This document shows positions 61,718 through 64,000 of a stretch of DNA of 64,000 bases, piece after piece (within the stretch, counting starts at the first letter, position 1; each line of letters begins with the position of its first letter). The translations under genes were made by a program, and so were the position numbers. Under the pieces are notes generated by a model. It did not search any database. It was not told the origin of the DNA and worked only from the letters and a program-made list of their open reading frames with translations. The DNA lies in NCBI RefSeq assembly GCF_029894125.1, contig NZ_JARXYZ010000012.1, positions 124,001 to 188,000 on the forward strand, given 5' to 3'. The DNA is from Kitasatospora sp. MAA19. Lineage in GTDB: Bacteria > Actinomycetota > Actinomycetes > Streptomycetales > Streptomycetaceae.

Positions 61718-62638
61718 ATGAAGCGTTCACTGATCGCCGCGTGGGCCGCGATGGCCCTGTGCGCCACTGCGCTGGGCCTGGCCGGCCCCGCCCAGGCCGT
61801 CGACGCCGAGGCCTTCGCCGCCCAGGCTTCGGCCGCCGCCACCTCCGCCGCCCAGGCTTCGGCCTCCACCTCCGCCGCCGCCTGGACCGGCGAGTTCACC
61901 GGCTACGGCAGCAGCGCCTGGACCGGCGCCTGGGGCACCCTGTCCACCGGCCAGTGGGGCCGGCCGAACCTCAGCGGGACCAGCGACCCCACCGCCCCCG
62001 GGGACGGCTCGGCCCTCCAGGTCTTCTACGGGGCCGGCTCCTCCGCCAACTCCTGCTCCGACTGCCCCTCCAGCGGCGGCGGCCAGTTCTACACCGACCT
62101 GCCCACCCTCGGGCTCGGCGACCTGGCCGACTCCACCACCCTGGACCTGAAGTACTACCTCAAGCTGCCCTCGGGCTTCGACTTCGGCCGGGCCGGCAAG
62201 CTCCCCGGGCTGTACGGCGGCACCCCGGGCGAGGCCTCCGGCGGCAACCACGGCAACGCCTGGTCCACCCGGTACATGTGGCGCAACCCCGGCAGCGGGG
62301 TCGGGAACGGCGAGGTCTACCTCTACACCCCGACCAACTCCGGCCCCTCCGGGTACGGCGTGGACCTCGGACTCGGCTCCTGGCAGTGGCCCGCCGACGG
62401 CAACTGGCACAGCATCGAGCAGCTGGTCGACCGCGGCAGCGGCGACGTGACCGTCTGGCTCGACGGCGGCCAGGTGTTCACCCAGCCCGGGGCGGGTGCG
62501 CCCGACCTGGCCTCGATCCCGTTCAGCGGAGTGTTCTTCTCCACCTTCTACGGCGGCCACGACACCAGTTGGGGCCCGGCCACCGACCAGTACGCCTACT
62601 TCGCGCACTTCAGCCTGGCCACCGGCCCCCAGCACTGA
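61718..62638 (+). CDS. Secreted polysaccharide lyase, polyuronate-specific (PL14/PL20-like)
   Basis: 306 residues from ATG 61718 with AAGGGAG 4 nt upstream. It has a Sec signal peptide (IAAWAAMALCATALGLAGPA) and an Ala-rich linker. The catalytic jelly roll starts at AWTGEFTGYGSSAWTGAWGT and has FGRAGKLPGLYGGTPGEASG, WSTRYMWRNPGSGVGNGEVY, LYTPTNSGPSGYG and GVFFSTFYGGHDTSWGPATD. KLPGLYGG plus RxMWR is the signature of alginate/glucuronan lyases. It cleaves polymer outside the cell, feeding uronates to the porter. It is divergent from iclR. Confidence 0.85.
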   Translation: MKRSLIAAWAAMALCATALGLAGPAQAVDAEAFAAQASAAATSAAQASASTSAAAWTGEFTGYGSSAWTGAWGTLSTGQWGRPNLSGTSDPTAPGDGSALQVFYGAGSSANSCSDCPSSGGGQFYTDLPTLGLGDLADSTTLDLKYYLKLPSGFDFGRAGKLPGLYGGTPGEASGGNHGNAWSTRYMWRNPGSGVGNGEVYLYTPTNSGPSGYGVDLGLGSWQWPADGNWHSIEQLVDRGSGDVTVWLDGGQVFTQPGAGAPDLASIPFSGVFFSTFYGGHDTSWGPATDQYAYFAHFSLATGPQH

Positions 62639-62660
62639 CCACCCGCCGGCTCGACACCCC

Positions 62661-62860
62661 GGTTCGCCCGCAGGCCCGCCACCGTCGGCCACGAGCAAGA
62701 CGTCGCCGTGCCGCTCGCGGCCCGCACCGCCGACGAGGTCATCGACGACAACGCCGTCCGCTTCGAGGACGTCGCAGGGGAGGCCGACGTCGTCATCGAC
62801 CTGGTCGGCGACGACCACGTCGGCGTCCGGGTCAACGGATTTGCGAGGGCGTTCGGTTGA
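62661..62860 (+). pseudogene. Fragment of a zinc-type alcohol dehydrogenase/quinone oxidoreductase
   Basis: The frame reads TADEVIDDNAVRFEDVAGEA, then DVVIDLVGDDHVGV, before TGA 62860. It matches the middle of NADPH:quinone-oxidoreductase-like MDR proteins (LGADEVIDYTAVRFEDVVxxVDVVLDLVGGD). There is no start codon, no GroES-like N-terminal domain and no C-terminus. A degraded gene of which about 65 codons survive. Confidence 0.55.
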
Positions 62861-62980
62861 GGTCGCGGGCCGCGCGCGGTATGACCATGATCACACCCGT
62901 TCCTGTCTGCCGTGATGCGGCCCCCATCGCGTCTGAGTGTTCGGGGGACCTGTCCCCACGAGCGAATCGGAGACCGGACT

Positions 62981-64000
62981 GTGTGTGCTGACCAAGGCGG
63001 CGGGGCCGAGGACGAGAAGCCCGGACGTCGGCGATGGCGTCCGTTGCGGTGGATCAACTACCCGCGCAGAGGGCGGCGTGGGGTCCGCCGCTGGCTTCCG
63101 TCCTGGCGACTGCTGCTCCTGGTGGCGGGGACGGGGGCGGTGGTGCTGGCGGGATGGCTGGCCTGGTTCTACCGGACCACCAAGGTCCCGGAGGACCTGA
63201 ACGCCTTCGCCACCCAGCAGAACAACGTCTACTACTGGGCGGACGGCACCGAGATGGCGCGGATCGGCCCGACCAACCGGCAGGAGGTGCCGCTCGACCG
63301 GGTGCCGCAGTCGGTGCAGTGGGCCGTGCTGGCCGCCGAGAACGAGACCTTCTACTCGGATCCGGGGATCTCGATCACGGGCATCGGCCGCGCGGTCTAC
63401 CAGATGGCTTCGGGCGGCGACACCCAGGGTGGCTCGACCATCACCCAGCAGTACGTCAAGAACATCTACCTGAACCAGCGTCAGAACATGTCCCGCAAGC
63501 TCAGCGAGATGGTCATCGCGATCAAGCTGGACCAGCGGATGAGCAAGCAGGACATCCTCGAAGGCTATCTGAACACCAGTTGGTTCGGGCGCGGCAGCTA
63601 CGGCATCGAACGTGCCGCGGCGGCGTACTACGGCAAGGACGTCTCGCAGCTCGATCCGAGCGAAGGGGCCTTCCTGGCAGCCCTGTTGAAGGGGGCCGGG
63701 CAGTTCGATCCGGCGCTCAGCACGGAGAACCACCAGCGGGCCGAGGACCGGTGGTCCTGGATCCTGGACCGGATGGTGAAGGCCGGCAAGCTCTCGGCCG
63801 CCGAGCGCGCCAAGTACACGGTGTTCCCCGAGCCCAGGCCCCAGCCGAAGTCGGCCGGGCTGAGCGGACAGGTCGGGTACCTGGTGGACATGGCCAGGAC
63901 CTACGTGGAGGGCCACAGCGACATCACGGCGGCCCAGTTCGACCTCGGCGGCCACCAGATCCACACCACCTTCGAGAAGCCGAAGGTCACCGCCCTGGCC
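62981..64000 (+). CDS. Class A penicillin-binding protein (partial)
   Basis: From GTG 62981, with GGAG about 8 nt upstream, to the right edge, 340 residues visible. A basic cytosolic start (GRRRWRPLRWINYPRRGRRG), one membrane helix (LLLLVAGTGAVVLAGWLAWF) and a GT51 transglycosylase domain: VLAAENETFYSDPGISITGI with the catalytic Glu, QGGSTITQQYVKNIYLNQ, RKLSEMVIAIKLDQRMSKQD and GYLNTSWFGRGSYGIERAAA. The transpeptidase domain lies beyond the window. It polymerises peptidoglycan strands. This start leaves a short N-terminus compared with many actinobacterial homologs. Confidence 0.9.
   Translation, partial: MCADQGGGAEDEKPGRRRWRPLRWINYPRRGRRGVRRWLPSWRLLLLVAGTGAVVLAGWLAWFYRTTKVPEDLNAFATQQNNVYYWADGTEMARIGPTNRQEVPLDRVPQSVQWAVLAAENETFYSDPGISITGIGRAVYQMASGGDTQGGSTITQQYVKNIYLNQRQNMSRKLSEMVIAIKLDQRMSKQDILEGYLNTSWFGRGSYGIERAAAAYYGKDVSQLDPSEGAFLAALLKGAGQFDPALSTENHQRAEDRWSWILDRMVKAGKLSAAERAKYTVFPEPRPQPKSAGLSGQVGYLVDMARTYVEGHSDITAAQFDLGGHQIHTTFEKPKVTALA

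Overview
The window is very GC-rich, with almost every third codon position G or C. Many genes start with GTG, and the gene content is streptomycete: a short chaplin, a streptogrisin-type protease, an Rpf-like muralytic protein with LysM, YccF, DUF6153, and IclR/LysR/TetR-controlled catabolic islands. It most likely comes from a Streptomyces or Kitasatospora chromosome. No phage, plasmid, transposase, rRNA, tRNA or CRISPR array was seen. It reads as a chromosomal segment of small accessory islands separated by strong intergenic hairpin terminators.

Layout. 1-9967: a divergent chaperone module. A Ser/Thr kinase with a propeller-like tail (cut by the left edge) faces an operon of a giant TPR protein, a J-like protein without HPD, a GrpE-like protein, an Hsp70 with four zinc ribbons in its interdomain linker, and a small zinc-ribbon protein. 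10059-12086: a chaplin and an acyl-CoA ligase. 12225-15584: epoxide-hydrolase-like protein, LysR regulator and a divergent YncE-type propeller. 15665-16644: an SDR facing an internally deleted TetR gene. 16738-17139: YccF. 17552-19747: a copper island (CsoR-like site, DUF6153, multicopper oxidase). 19977-24358: APC permease, Rpf/LysM protein, MTA phosphorylase, small membrane protein. 24358-26936: a fused membrane/molybdopterin oxidoreductase and a GT87-like mannosyltransferase. 26959-29720: a rifamycin-response locus (rifamycin-associated element, glycosyltransferase relic, HelR/HelD-type helicase).

29930-39183: a secreted triple-repeat protein, then a cluster of split molybdopterin oxidoreductase plus cytochrome b, methyltransferase, GT2-DUF2064 fusion, two-component system, AMP-dependent ligase and NAD-epimerase. 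39294-45530: PHO-box-like site with a secreted metallophosphatase, two small secreted or membrane proteins, a large secreted HEYAE-motif protein and another membrane protein. 46064-47919: a xanthine dehydrogenase locus collapsed by an internal deletion. 48004-50322: membrane-anchored esterase and streptogrisin-like protease. 50520-50882: transporter gene fragments. 50926-54068: UspA and an orphan KdpB that share a 17-nt upstream motif. 54431-55807: LysA. 55838-62638: a polyuronate island (sugar porter, uronate dehydrogenase, 5-dehydro-4-deoxyglucarate dehydratase, unknown protein, IclR regulator, secreted lyase). 62661-62860: an oxidoreductase fragment. 62981 to the right edge: the start of a class A penicillin-binding protein.

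Two themes stand out. First, the Hsp70 operon with its kinase, TPR and zinc-ribbon partners is a dedicated second chaperone machine with unusual architecture; no housekeeping DnaK genes lie in this window. Second, at least five loci are relics, and three of them (TetR, rifampin glycosyltransferase, xanthine dehydrogenase) keep both ends of the original gene while the middle is missing. Several relics still sit next to intact operators.
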